Positions 1-10,837 of a stretch of DNA of 64,000 nt are shown here, one piece after another. Below the pieces are notes generated by a model, which had not been told where the DNA came from, made no database searches, and worked only from the letters and a program-made list of their open reading frames with translations. Position 1 is the stretch's first letter. Each line of letters opens with the position of its first letter. The stretch lies in contig WOAB01000127.1 in NCBI GenBank assembly GCA_027886185.1, positions 3,348,001 to 3,412,000 on the forward strand, read 5' to 3'. The stretch comes from Rheum nobile (Eukaryota; Streptophyta; Magnoliopsida; Caryophyllales; Polygonaceae). The position numbers were made by a program, and so were the translations under genes.

Positions 1-432
1 TTGGTGGATAGGAAGAGTACCTCTGGAATGACACAGTTCCTAGGCCCTTGCCTTGTGTCATGGGGCTCAAAGAAACAAAACTCAGTCTCCCTCTCCACCA
101 TAGAATCTGAGTACATTGCAGCCGCCTCTTGTTGTTCCCAACTCTTATGGCTAAAGCAACAACTTGCGGATTTCGGTATGTCTTATGGTCCTCTTACCAT
201 TCTTTGTGATAACACCAGTGCTATAAACATTTCTAAGAATCCTGTGCATCATACTAGGATCAAGCATATAGATATCAAGTATCATTTTCTTAGAGATCAT
301 GTTGAAAAAGGGAACATCATTATAAAATTTTGTAAAACTGAAAATCAGGTTGCAGATATATTCACCAAAGCCTTGAATAGAGTTCCTTTCGAGAACCTTA
401 GATTAGAACTGAGAATGATTCCTATAACCTAG
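1..432 (+). CDS. Copia pol, C-terminal RNase H domain (partial, S0)
   Basis: The reading frame is open from base 1 to a TAG at 430-432 and encodes the last 143 residues of a Copia polyprotein. Recognisable pieces are VDRKSTSG near the start, the ESEYIA block, the CDNTSAI block and the terminal ADIFTKAL motif, all typical of Copia RNase H. The first codon is TTG inside the domain, so this is not a true start; the protein continues off the left edge. The same C-terminus occurs in S1 and S2. RNase H removes the RNA strand of the RNA-DNA hybrid during reverse transcription in the virus-like particle. No break is seen in the visible part. Confidence 0.9.
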   Translation: MVDRKSTSGMTQFLGPCLVSWGSKKQNSVSLSTIESEYIAAASCCSQLLWLKQQLADFGMSYGPLTILCDNTSAINISKNPVHHTRIKHIDIKYHFLRDHVEKGNIIIKFCKTENQVADIFTKALNRVPFENLRLELRMIPIT

Positions 433-917
433 CAGTGACTTTAGTTTAAAGGTTTATTTCCAGTTCCCTTGATTAACTAGTTCAGATCTTTTTACTTGTC
501 TTTGTCTTGGAATCTTCGTGTTATTTCTATTGCGTTAGACCCTCATATCCATAGGTTACTCAAAAGGCTTTGACAAATTTTTCTAGTTCTTCTCCTTGGA
601 TGTTCTTTTTTATTAAAATTCAATCATTGTCCAAGTTTCTTTGTTGGCCCAAAAGTCACAATCTGATCATATTCTAATCCAACAATACAAGCCGAAATGA
701 TGATTGTGTACTATGACCCTCCCTTGCCTCATTGCACAATCTAATTCCTTATGATCCTCTTCTTAACCCTCTCTGGGAATTATTGGGTAATGCGATAAAT
801 GGCCTTCCCCGATTTCTTATATGAGAACGTACTTTCAGGTTTCATGTTCTAAAACCCACATCAAAGTTCTCATATATCCCTCTAGCACACTGAAAAAATC
901 GCCAGAAAGGAACTAGA

Positions 918-1540
918 TTGGACTACCTTCTCTCATGGAGTGTCGCCAAGCTCTATGATGGCGACACTCCAAAGAGCCTGCAAACTAAGGGGCTCTCTAT
1001 CTCCAACAAATTGTTGCACTTCTGGCTCATCAGAAATTTGATTCCCATGCAGGAGCACAGAGCCACGGTTCTCATCACTTATGAAATTCTCATGGATAAG
1101 ATTTTGTCCGGCGACCAAGTTGATCTCCCCCGGATAGTGTTGGCCCATATGCAGTTCTGTAAGTCTTATGAATCCCATGCCCTGCCCTTCCCTCACCTCA
1201 TCAAATGACTTCCCTGAAACCGCCTACAACAAGTTCCTCACCATCACCACAGTAAGAAAACTCAAAACCAAAGATCACCAGGCCGCTCCCTCTGAAACAC
1301 AAGTTGATCCGCCTAAGAAAAAGGCCAGTTCCCAAGCCTTCCCAAGCCTCCCCAAGCTCTCTGTCACCGCTCTACCCCACTCAAGACTCCTATGCGATCC
1401 TAACTTCTCTGGGTCGTATTGAAAAAGCTATCACGGACGGTTCCCATGCTATATCAGTTGCCCTCCGTGATCAAGTAAATGAACTGGGGAAAACTAGAGC
1501 TGTTGTTTCCAGTCTGGTGGAGGTGCTTCAGAAAACCTAG
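918..1540 (+). pseudogene. Decayed Sirevirus ORF3 remnant (S0)
   Basis: Residues such as KLYDGDTP, LLHFW and VLAHMQFC match the C-terminal half of the 534-residue ORF3 at 40217-41821. The N-terminal half is missing: homology starts about 490 bases after the pol stop. A stop follows PFPHLIK at about 1206-1208, and the rest (TTVRKLKTKDH and onwards) continues in shifted frames to about 1540. It is therefore a truncated, frameshifted copy. In these elements the ORF lies between pol and the 3' LTR, where some Sireviruses carry an env-like gene. I see no signal peptide or membrane segment. Confidence 0.75.
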
Positions 1541-2171
1541 GAGGATGCAACTGGAGCAAATCAGGCCACAGGCAAGGTGAAGGAACTGCAAAAAGAAAGG
1601 AAACTGAAAAGGAGGCCACTACGCTACCATAGGAACATCTCTCATAGTTCCCAGTGCTATAACATCACAGTGTGCTAGTAGTTTCCTAGGGTCCTACTCC
1701 CCTTTTCTATCCTATTTTGTCTATGTCAAGCTGTTTGTGATCTTTTGTTTCTTTTTCCACTATGCATCTCTGGACAATGTACTTGACTTTAATGATTAAT
1801 GAACTCTTTTGGCAATGTTTCTAATGCATCATTTGTCTTTGCCTTAAGTTTCTATTATGGTGACTATCATGGGTTTTACGCAATTGTTTATTTCACATTG
1901 ATATCCTATACTTGATAAGTAAATTGATATTTTCGATGATGACAAAAGGGGAAGAATGGATAGGAACCTTGAACTACTGGACTTATAGGAAATCTGAACC
2001 CGTTCTATTTCTGAGGGGGAACTTGAATAACTTAGTTCATTTGCTTAGAGGGAATTTGCAACTATTGAATGTTTTATTATTATTTAATAAAGTTGTAAAT
2101 CTCTTAGCTCAACTGTTCTCATGAATTTCATGTCCTTATTATATTGTCAGATTCCTTATATTTGTCATCAT

Positions 2172-2186
2172 CAAAAAGGGGAAAAT
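2172..2186 (+). other. Polypurine tract of S0
   Basis: The purine-rich run CAAAAAGGGGAAAAT lies directly before the 3' LTR, which begins TGTTAGG. In LTR elements this tract primes plus-strand DNA synthesis. The equivalent tract precedes the 3' LTR in S1 and S2. Confidence 0.75.
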
Positions 2187-3311
2187 TGTTAGGAAACGGA
2201 ACTCTGGAACTTCGGTTCCCCTGAGAGTTCTTTTCCTCAGTTTCTCTACTTTTGAAGATGACAAATATTTTAATACTAATGTTTTATCTCAAATATGTGT
2301 GTTAAGGAACCACAGGAAAATTATCGAAACCATGGAAGCCAAACAAGACAAAGAAACCAAACAACAAGCCAAAGGAACCCAGGTGTGCCCAGAAATGCAA
2401 CACGCGACTTTGCTTTTCCCGAGAAATCTGGAAACACCGAATCTCGGACAAAAGATGGTGAAAGCGACTTGAGCGAAGCTTCCAAAAGTCTGTCACCATC
2501 CAGAGCAAAACTCCAAGATGCCTAGAATGCCGAACCTCAGACAAAGGCTGTTGAAAGTGACCTATCATAAAGTTGTCACCATCCAGAGGACAGTTCCCAA
2601 GTGTCCAGGTTGTTGAACCTCGGACGAAAGGAGTTGAACAACGACTTAGCAGACTTGGCTGAAGCAGTTGACCAACCAAAGTGGATTCTGAGCTGCCTAG
2701 GTTGTTGGTATATGTCAAAGACAGCGTGAATCAAGGATTATCACACATCCTAGGGCAAGCTTGATCTGTGGGAACTAAGAGAAGATCCAACCTCGAAGAA
2801 TCCACTATATAAGGAAGATAAGCTCTGCTATTATCTTTAAGCACAAAAAACCAGAATCACACTCCATAGCAAATATCATAGTGTGAAGCTCTCAACAAGA
2901 TCATCAAATTAGAACAAGATCAAGAGGAACCAGTCAAGGAATCAAAGAGCTGTGTGCTAGTTCCTGTGACTGTAAGTGAGTTAGTTCCTTAGTGCTTAGG
3001 ACTGCTTCTTAGATTGATTATACTTTCTGTTAAGTTATCTAGGATTGTCTAACTGTGTGTAAGACAAAGAAACTGTGTGTTTGTTCCTAGAATAAGCTGT
3101 AACCGAAGTAATAAGAAATCAAGAAGTAGACCTTGAAATCCTTTCGGGAGAAAGGTAATGGTTTTTATCCTAGATTGCTAGTTGAAAATCGAATGTTTTC
3201 ACTATAAGGAACTCGTTCATTTATATTTAATTGTTTATTTCCGCTGTGAAGGAAACTGAGAATTGGTATTCTTAGTTCCTTAGTTATTTATCTAACAATC
3301 ACGATCATATA
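2187..3311 (+). repeat. 3' LTR of Sirevirus S0
   Basis: The repeat starts TGTTAGGAAACGGAACTC and ends near ACGATCATATA, where the intact family end is ACGATCCTACA, so the terminal CA has mutated to TA. At 1125 bp it is close to the LTRs of S1 (1135) and S2 (1113-1123). It includes the leader-like block with the AGTAGACCTTGAAATCC motif shared by all copies. Sequence after 3311 is unrelated to the family. Confidence 0.85.
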
Positions 3312-3379
3312 CGTCTGAAGTCCAAACTTGTGAAATAAATCAAAGAATGGAAATTGGAAAAGAATAAACGCGCCTGAAC

Positions 3380-3572
3380 TCTGATTTTTTTTTTCATTTT
3401 CCCGCCTTTTTTTGTTTACCCATCGGGTTGATCCGATCCGACCCGTTTTTTACCCAAAAAATTTTTGAGTCATCGAGTTTGATTGAAAACGGGTTTCAGG
3501 TTCAACTTTACGGATTATGACCTAGAAAATTTTGGTCGAAACGGGTCGGATCATATTTTGCCAGGTCTACCT
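3380..3572. mobile_element. Possible hAT-like non-autonomous element end
   Basis: A run of degenerate GGGTCGGATC / GATCCGACCCG repeats in both orientations ends at about 3571 with TTTTGCCAGGTCTA. Read on the minus strand this gives TAGACCTGGCAAAA, like the ends of plant hAT-type miniature elements. I could not find a matching left terminus or an 8-bp target duplication, so this is tentative. Bases 3312-3379 hold nothing recognisable. Confidence 0.3.
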
Positions 3573-5249
3573 CCTAGTCATCTTCAGGACTTTATTTGTC
3601 CAACTATTAGATCTGATGCTTCCAAGTCACAATCTTTTCTTACCTCTCAATATGCATTATCATCTTATACTAATGAATATAGAGCATCACTTGCTAATGT
3701 GATGTCTCATTATGAGCTTGTTTCTTATCACCAAGCTGCCAAAGATTCTTTGTGGGTGGAGGCTATGCAAAAAGAGTTGGCTGCTCTAGAACTTAATCAC
3801 ACATGGGATTTGGTTTCTTTGCCTGCAGACAAGATTGCTATAGGCTGCAAGTGGGTATATACAATTAAATTTCGGCTTGATGGTTCTGTTGAAAGGTATA
3901 AAGCCAGATTAGTGGCTAAGGGGTATAATCAGGTGGAAGGAAAAGATTATAAGCATACATTCTTTCCTGTGGCTAAATTTGCTTCAGTGAGAATTTTTTT
4001 GGCTCTTACAACTGCACATAGTTGGCCAGTGCAGCAATTAGACATCAATAATGCCTTTCTTCATGAATACTTAGATGAAGAGGTATATATGACCTTGCCG
4101 CAAGGATATGACAAAGGCAAACCAGGTCAAGTATGTCATCTTAAAAAGTCTCTTTATGGCCTTAAACAAGCCTCGAGACAGTGGAATCTTGAGCTTACTA
4201 AGCTTCTTCTTACTCTTGGATTTGTGCAATCTAAGCATGATTACTCAGTATTTGTGAAGCATACACATGGTCACACTACCGTGGCACTTGTTTATGTTGA
4301 TGATATGTTGATTTTAGGGGGAAATGATCTAGAAATTCAGGCTACTAAAGTTGCTTTGCATACTGCTTTTACCATTAAGGACCTTGGTCCTATTAGATAT
4401 TTTCTGGACATTGAGGTTGCTAGATCTACTCTTGGGACTATTTTGAATCAAAGGAAGTATATTCTAGACATTTTAAAGGATACTAAGATGCTAGATTGTA
4501 AGGTTGCCAAGTTTCCTCTTCAGAGAGGTCTCAAACTGTCCATTGATCATGGAGAGTTGTTGGATGATCCAGAGATTTACAGAAGGCTTATAGGGCGCCT
4601 CCTATACTTAATCTTACTCGCCCTGATCTTTCTTATGCTTCACAACACTTGAGTCAATTTGTGAGTTCTCCTCGTGTGCCTCATCTAGCTGCTACAATGC
4701 ATGTGGTCAGGTATTTGAAGAACACTATTGATTTTGGGCTTTTCTATCCTTCCAATTCTTCTCCAATTGTCTGCTTTTTGTGATGCGGATTGGGGTAGCT
4801 GCACTTTCTCAAGGAGATCTCTTACTGGATACTATGTATTCTTGAGTGATGCATTAGTTTCTTGGAAAACCAAGAAACAGAAAACTGTTTCAAAGAGCTC
4901 AGCTGAGTCAGAGTATAGAGCCATGTCAACTACTGCTAGTGAATTGGTTTGGGGTGTAGGGCTGCTTGCTGATTTGAGAGTTGAGGTTCCTCTTCCCATC
5001 ACTTTGTTCTTTGACAACAAAGTCACACATCATATTGCCGCCAATCTTGTCTTCCGTGAACGAACCAAGCACCTCAATATCGATTGTCACTATGTCCGGG
5101 ATCAAGTTCAATCTGGCTTTATTACTACTACTCATGTTAGTTCTCAGTTGCAGCTTGCTGACATTCTAACTAAAGCACTTGGAGAACAACAACATCATTT
5201 TATGGCATCCAAGTTAGGCCTTGTGTCCTTCAACACATGTCCTACTTGA
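3573..5249 (+). pseudogene. Copia (Ale/Retrofit-like) reverse transcriptase-RNase H, frameshifted
   Basis: A plus-strand Copia pol remnant, distinct from the Sireviruses. RT motifs run from W.EAMQKELAAL through YKARLVAKGYNQ, LDINNAFLHE and LKKSLYGLKQASRQW to the YVDD catalytic box near 4293. RNase H follows, with CDADWGSC, SSAESEYRA and ADILTKALG, ending with a stop at 5247-5249. There are at least two frameshifts: about one base lost near 4603, after GRLLYL, and another near 4755. Gag, protease and integrase are missing and the left end abuts the DNA-transposon-like end at 3572. The sequence and short LTR suggest the Ale/Retrofit group; the lineage call is from memory of motifs and is less certain than the Copia call. 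Confidence 0.85.
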
Positions 5250-5473
5250 AGGGGGGATATGAAAATATAAGTGTAAGGGTACTTACGTAATTGTGCATTT
5301 CCTTTCTGTAACTAAAAAAACTCAGCTTGTATTCTGTTAGAAATGATTTTGACAGATTAACGAAATCTGTTTCTAGTTTTTTCCTATCTTTCTTCTCTAG
5401 AGCTTGTGAGATATTTTCCTGAGTTCATCAATGGAGTTTTCTTTCGTTTTTCTCCTTCCTATGTGATTTTACA
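5250..5473 (+). repeat. Polypurine tract and short 3' LTR of the Ale-like Copia
   Basis: The run AAGGGGGGA follows the pol stop at once and is the expected polypurine tract. The probable LTR starts at the TG at about 5260 and ends at the ACA at 5471-5473, about 214 bp, a usual size for Ale-type elements. There is no 5' partner for comparison, so the borders are approximate. Confidence 0.55.
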
Positions 5474-6169
5474 AATAAACTCTCAATAATCAACCGAAAC
5501 ACGGAACCACCACTCCTACCTAGCTCTCTTCTACCCTAATCTTATCCCTCCATAACCGAGTCTTACCATGTCCACAAAAGAAAAGACAATGGACCCAAAG
5601 ATGAGAGGGAGCTTGAATGACATAGGTAATGCAGAGATCGAGAGTGTTAGAATTATTAACTCAAAGATAAAAAAATACATCTGATGCCAAAAATTTATAG
5701 TACAGCCTGTACATGATAAACTACATCTATAATTACTTGACTTTATGAAACATCTTCCTTTGATTACTTGCAAGGAATCTTGAACACAATAAACACTTCA
5801 CCTTAGAGGATCAGTGGTTAAAAATTAGAGTGGCCAAAAGTTAGGATTTTTGAAGGAAAATTTGTCCCCTACAGCCTTATAGGTTCACGAAACTCGTGCA
5901 AGTTTCGCCTCTTAAAATGGAAGATCATATGGCTGTATGGCTAATGGCGCACCATTCAACAAAACCATAGAAGCAACTCATTTATATAACTGACTTAGAA
6001 TCATATACTAGATTATAACCGAAATCATATCCAGTTCAACATGAACACTTGCTACCTGAATGCCAAGGCAGATGATGCATTATGCTGAACCTGCCCAGTA
6101 TGATTAGCTTGCTCATGATCGAGAAAGCAGGGTCCCTGTGCAAGCACAGACACAAAGAAAAATGAAAAT
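5474..6169. other. Intergenic region downstream of THIC
   Basis: I see no coding sequence that I recognise here. The part nearest 6169 probably includes the distal 3' UTR of the minus-strand THIC transcript. An 80-codon minus-strand frame at 5531-5773 has no recognisable motif and was not called. Confidence 0.5.
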
Positions 6170-6292
6170 GCACGCTCCCTACGCAGGCATTAACCTGTTC
6201 AGGTTCAAAGGGACTTTCTCAGCCTGTTCTCCCCAGCCACCATGATTTGGCTGAAAAGGCGGTGGCTGTGGCAGAAGAGACACCCCTGGTGC
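6170..6292 (-). ncRNA. TPP riboswitch in the 3' UTR of THIC
   Basis: On the minus strand the aptamer begins GCACCAGGGGTG and ends GGGAGCGTGC; these ends pair as P1. Inside are the conserved thiamine-pyrophosphate-sensing blocks: GGCTGAGAAAGTCCC for the pyrimidine-binding arm, CCTGAACAGG, and GCCTGCGTAGGGA for the pyrophosphate-binding arm. The P3 arm is long, as in plants: CAGCCACC pairs with GGTGGCTG. It lies about 380 bases after the THIC stop codon. In plant THIC genes TPP binding changes use of a 3' UTR splice site and lowers expression, giving feedback control of thiamine synthesis. That mechanism is established for the family and inferred here. Confidence 0.96.
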
Positions 6293-6470
6293 GTTTTCCA
6301 CGTCATTTTCAACGAAATAAATAAATAAATAAAAAACACGCAGTAATTTGCTTAAACTGACAATGAGAGCAATAGGGATTATTCATTCATAATGCTAATG
6401 AAGTTACAGACATGATTCTAAATGAAAGCGTTGACTTTTTCTTTTTTTATTTCACACTCAACTAGAACTT

Positions 6471-6666
6471 ACTCTCATGCAGTCCGTAGCAGGGAGTGCA
6501 CACCGTATGCTTGGGAAAGCAGGAGTCTGTGATGATGAGCCCTCACCAAGTCCCTCCAATCTGCATTCATCCTATGGAAGACTTAGCTAACCAACTAAAA
6601 TTCATGATCAGTCTAGGTGTGATTCCAGAATCTACTGGAGTAAGGATTAGAGTTATGATCATTTAC
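6471..6666 (-). promoter_or_regulatory. THIC 3' UTR introns and riboswitch-regulated splice donor
   Basis: Directly after the THIC stop a donor AAG|GTAAAT (GT at 6666-6665) and an acceptor TGCAG|ATTGG (intron end at 6561) define a likely 106-base 3' UTR intron. The following 88-base exon ends at a strong donor GAGA|GTAAGT (GT at 6472-6471), upstream of the aptamer. The arrangement matches plant THIC, where this second donor is masked or exposed by the TPP riboswitch and so selects between 3' UTR forms. The acceptor paired with it was not fixed; CATTGTCAG ending at 6357 is one candidate. Confidence 0.6.
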
Positions 6667-6669
6667 CTT

Positions 6670-8976
6670 CTACGTCTCCAGAGAGTTTACATAACTCTGA
6701 GGCAAGTAGATCTCTCCTCCAGTTTCCCCGTGTTGCTCTCCACTCACAGTTTTCTTAGCAGCAAGAAACTGAGCACTCATAGCATCCATTCCATGTTTCA
6801 CGGCTTCTTCAGCTGTTCCGTAGCCATACTCCTCAGCATATTTCCTTACGTCTTCTGTTATCTTCATAGAGCAGAACTTGGGCCCACACATGGAGCAAAA
6901 ATGTGCTACCTTGGCACCATCAGACGGCAGAGTTTCATCATGGAAAGACATCGCGGTCATGGGATCCAAGGACAGTGCAAACTGGTCCATCCACCTGAAC
7001 TCAAATCTTGCTTTGCTTAGGGCATCATCCCAGGCTTGTGCATGCGGGTGACACTTGGCAAGATCAGCAGCATGTGCGGCTATCTTGTATGCTATAACTC
7101 CAGCCTTCACATCATCTCTATTGGGCAACCCAAGGTGCTCTTTCGGAGTAACATAGCAGAGCAGGGCAGTGCCAAGGGCCCCAATGTTGGCAGCACCAAT
7201 TGCCGAGGTAATATGGTCATATCCCGGGGCAATATCAGTTGTTAACGGGCCAAGAGTGTAGAACGGTGCTTCATTGCACCACTCAAGCTGCTTCTGCATG
7301 TTTTCAGGGATCTTGTGCATTGGAATGTGTCCAGGTCCTTCATTCATAACCTGAAAGTTCAGAAACCATGTCATATTCACAGTCAAAAGGAGGTCCAAGT
7401 ATGTTCGTATGTGTTTAATTAATATGCACAAAATGATCATTTTTAATCACGATCAGGTTTAGCAGTATATAATCAAAGAACAACGTAGAACTAAATTACC
7501 TGCACATCCTTTTCCCAGGCCCTCCTTGTTAGTTCTCCTTGAGTTAAGAGCTCAGCGAATTGAGCAGTATCATTGGCATCATAAATCGACCCCGGCCTGA
7601 GTCCATCGCCTATTGATAAGGCAATATCATACTGATTACAGATGTCCAGAATATCATCCCAATGTTCATAAGCAAAATTCTCCTTGTGGTAAGCTAAGCA
7701 CCACTTAGCATGGATGGATCCTCCACGCGACACGATACCCGTCATGCGCTTGGCTGTTAAAGGGATGTATCGCAGCAGAACCCCTGCATGAATTGTAAAA
7801 TAATCAACACCTTGCTCGGCTTGCTCAATCAAGGTGTCTCGAAAAACTTCCCAGTTGAGATCCTCCGCGATTCCATTCACTTTCTCCAGGGCTTGGTAAA
7901 TGGGGACAGTGCCAACAGGTACAGCAGAGTTGCGGAGGATCCACTCACGAGTCTCATGGATATGACGGCCTGTGGAGAGGTCCATGATCGTGTCTGCACC
8001 CCACATTGTTGCCCACTGAAGTTTGTGAACCTCTTCCTCAATGGAGCTCACAACAGCAGAATTCCCAATGTTGGCATTCACTTTGACAAGGAAGTTTCTT
8101 CCAACAATCATCGGCTCCAATTCTAAGTGTTTTTTGTTTGAAGGAATGATTGCACGTCCTCGTGCCACCTCTGACCTTACAAACTCCGGGTCAAGCTTTT
8201 CACGAGTTGCACAGTATAGCATTTCCTCAGTGATCATCCCTTGTTTAGCATAGTACATTTGGGTGTACCGAGGTAAACCCAGCTTCTCCCTCCTAGCAAC
8301 CCACTGCTTGCGCATTTCTGGAAGTCCTTCATCAAATAATCAACAAAATCCCAAACACAATGTTAGCTAAAAGTTGAATGAATATCTCAAATGACAAGAT
8401 GAAGGCAATGATAGCAAAATCACTGGAAGGAACCTCCAAGTCTCCAGCAAGTGCCTACCTACACGTGGACTGATGTTCTGTGGGCCACTTGTGTCATAGG
8501 TGTCAAAATGGGGTTCATCGCCAGCCAAGTGGACCCTCCTAAATGGCACTTTAAGCACATGGCCTGACTCCTCGTGATCAATCTCACTACAGATCAGATA
8601 CAAATATTCAAGGTCAGGTGAAGCTGTATATGTAATTGAATGACTAAAAACATGACAAAGGCAAGGCGCACTTATATTCTTTTGTGCTCTTCGGGAAGCA
8701 TTGCTCAAACGATGGGAGTGGAAGAAAATCAGGGGCAGAAGGGTTGATCGTATGCTTTCTTTTGACCTTGTCAGCGGTGCTTGGTGGATCAAAAGTCAAG
8801 GTGGCTCGAGGCGTTGAACTCAAGGCATTGGGGCGCATCTCTTTGCCTCTTGAGCTCGCTACAAGACCAAGTGTGTCTACTGTGGGCAAGAAATTGGTAC
8901 TAGGCAGCTTTGATGAAACAGAATGATTCTCATTTCTGCAAGTAGCTGTGATCAAGGTAGCTTGTAGGGACGCCAT
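6670..8976 (-). CDS. THIC: Phosphomethylpyrimidine synthase, chloroplastic (THIC), four coding exons
   Basis: THIC is a radical-SAM enzyme that rearranges aminoimidazole ribotide to HMP phosphate, the pyrimidine half of thiamine, in the chloroplast stroma. Exons by splice sites are 8976-8672, 8586-8459, 8326-7500 and 7350-6670. All introns have GT...AG ends and the phases agree. The joined frame is 1941 bases (646 aa), about the usual plant length. ATG at 8974-8976 opens a serine/threonine-rich transit peptide of roughly 60 residues. Blocks nearly identical to known plant THIC follow, including VLKVPFRRVHL, ATMWGADTIMDLSTG, IGDGLRPGSIYDAND and MNEGPGH. The C-terminal CSMCGPKFC is the CX2CX4C motif that binds the 4Fe-4S cluster. 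No break is visible. The 3' UTR carries the TPP riboswitch. Confidence 0.97.
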
Positions 8977-8978
8977 TC

Positions 8979-9796
8979 CTGAAATAATGTGTCAAAACAC
9001 CATCATACTTGTGATTTACATTGGTCAATTTTCACACACAATGCTAGCACGATAAAAAGTTTCAACGCTACAGTTGCAATCACAAGAAACACAATTATGG
9101 ATGCCAATAGCTTGTGACGATTGATGACATTAACAGAAAAATCAGGTGAGGAATGAGTCAAGAAAGAAGAAAAAATAAACTAAAAAACAGACTCTAGTTT
9201 GAATACTCTGTTCTTCCAAAGTAGATGTACAAGACAGTGTAAATTTAGTGGGAACTACTTGACTAGAGCATCAAAGCATATTGTGTGGAATCTCTACCAG
9301 ATAATGTTATCCAATTCTTGAAAACCAAAACAATCAGAGTGCCTTTTACCAATGATACCTTCAATCTCATGCTGAAGTATATCATAGTTTGTAGATCGTG
9401 CGAAGACTACCTAGCCAAACATGGTCATAGTTGTATTTTCTCATTCTCAAACATAAGACTATTCAATTCAGGCTCTGGACCACGAAAAGACTCTAATCCA
9501 TCCAACTTCTTATAACCAAGCCTGTAAAGCACAATTTTTGCGGAAATAAACACCAATTCCAAGCATACATATCCTGCAAGCGAAGTTGCAGTAAAAATTC
9601 AAAGACCAAAACCTAGGGAAATTTCGGGTTGCATGTCTGCTTAACCATGCCGAATAACCAAATTCATCCCGGTCTATTAACACCTAAACATGTACATTGT
9701 GAATAACCAAAGTCATTACGATCAACAACCCCAAAACAGAGAGACTGAGCAGAAAATCAACGATATCAGGAAATTAGCGCAAGGGATTAGACTTAC
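8979..9796 (-). other. Probable 5' UTR intron of THIC
   Basis: The THIC start codon is preceded two bases upstream by TTATTTCAG, a good 3' splice site (AG at 8980-8979). A strong donor CTGT|GTAAGT lies at 9796-9795. Between them I see no coding sequence on either strand. The 818-base intron is inferred from splice signals only. Confidence 0.5.
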
Positions 9797-9886
9797 ACAG
9801 GCGAAATTGGTGCCAATGGGATAACCGCAATATCTGATAGTAGAGGGGTGTTGACTGATGAATTGCTGGGTGTGCAGGGCTCTTCC

Positions 9887-9894
9887 TTTTAAAT
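9887..9894 (-). promoter_or_regulatory. Possible THIC TATA box
   Basis: ATTTAAAA on the minus strand lies about 90 bases upstream of the inferred 5' UTR donor, a reasonable place for a core promoter. It is a weak match in AT-rich DNA. Bases 9900-10086 hold no other feature that I can support. Confidence 0.25.
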
Positions 9895-10086
9895 CCACTC
9901 GTTAACCCTAAAAGCTGAAAACGACCAGTCCAAGAGAGAGCCACTCGTAATGGAAAACAGATATTTTTGGCGAGGAAAAAAATCAATAATATGAGGCCAA
10001 GCACGCCACCACCTTGGAGTCACCGACAATCCATCATCTTCCTATTCAAATGCATCCCTTGATCGCAAAAGGAAAAGGAGATTTTA

Positions 10087-10139
10087 GGGTCCGTTTGGTT
10101 TGATTTCTTCAAAATCAAGAATCGGAATGGAAAGATTTA
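10087..10139. mobile_element. Left part of a Tourist-like MITE (split)
   Basis: GGGTCCGTTTGGTT starts at 10087 after a TTA trinucleotide. The matching right end, ACCAAACGAGCCC followed by TTA, is at 18079-18094. TTA target duplications with GGGxxxGTTTGG ends are typical of Tourist/PIF-Harbinger miniature elements. The sequence stops at 10139, where a Mutator-like element is inserted, and resumes at 17820. Confidence 0.65.
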
Positions 10140-10330
10140 GGCTCATTAGCAAATATACCATATTTGCTAAAGCAACTAGCAAATATACCATATTTTTAAA
10201 AATATTGTAAAATTATTAGATTTTTGACATTTTTACTATTGTTAATTGTTGAATTTAGCTTTTTTTTAAAATAAAAAAATCAGATAAATTATTAAAAAAA
10301 TTTAAAAAAAAAAGATAAAATCAATCTTAA
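10140..10330 (+). repeat. Left terminal inverted repeat of the Pack-MULE
   Basis: AT-rich end beginning GGCTCATTAGCAAATATACC. It pairs in inverse orientation with 17640-17819, with gaps, over blocks TTAGCAAA, TACCA, ATTT, AAAGC, CCAT, TTTTxAAAA and AGATAAAATCA. Identity is moderate, so the element is not recent. Confidence 0.7.
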
Positions 10331-10837
10331 TTTTGTTAATAAATCCCAATTTTTAACCCTAATCAATCCCAAATCCTAAACCCTTCGTCTCCCTCCTCTG
10401 CCTCCGTCTTCCCCGATGGCAGCCGGCTGGAGTTCCCTCCTCTGCTTCCGGTTGGAGTTCCTCGGCGACGCCGCTCTCGGCCTCTCCTTCCATCGTATCT
10501 GTCTCTCGATGAAGGCTCTCTCACACTCCTCCGCTCCGTCAATGTCTGCAACGAAAAGCTACACATCGTCGTCCGCCACCACTTCTACTGATTCATCTGC
10601 CACAATCTTACGGGTCTCGGCGACATGGTAACTCCTCCGATCTTCCTTACAAATTTATTGTGATTTAGGGTTTCTCAAAGGATTTAGTTTCTTATATGAT
10701 TTAGCAACCAAATCCCTAATTCCCCGATCTGATACGGAATTTGAAACCTACCTAGCTCTATTCTTCCATGCTGGCAGCAAGCCCTGGATAATGTGTTTGC
10801 ATAAACCGACCTAGCTCTATTCTTCCATCCTCTTGTA

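Larger units (their letters stand above)
1..3311 (+). mobile_element. Sirevirus-type Copia retrotransposon S0, 3' part only
   Basis: This is the 3' third of a plus-strand Copia element cut by the left edge of the window. In order it holds the end of RNase H, a spacer, a decayed third ORF, a purine tract and a 3' LTR. Its RNase H, ORF3 and LTR match two fuller minus-strand relatives in this window (26002-48110 and 49332-59883), which assigns it to the same lineage. The Sirevirus assignment rests on gag features of those relatives and on the extra ORF between pol and the 3' LTR. The 5' part lies outside the window, so the target duplication cannot be checked. Bases 433-917 and 1620-2170 hold no coding sequence. 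Confidence 0.88.

Noticed and set aside
6496..7245. Plus-strand frames of 174 and 69 codons over the THIC region
   Set aside because: They are antisense to the last THIC exon, whose protein matches the family along its whole length; no independent motif.
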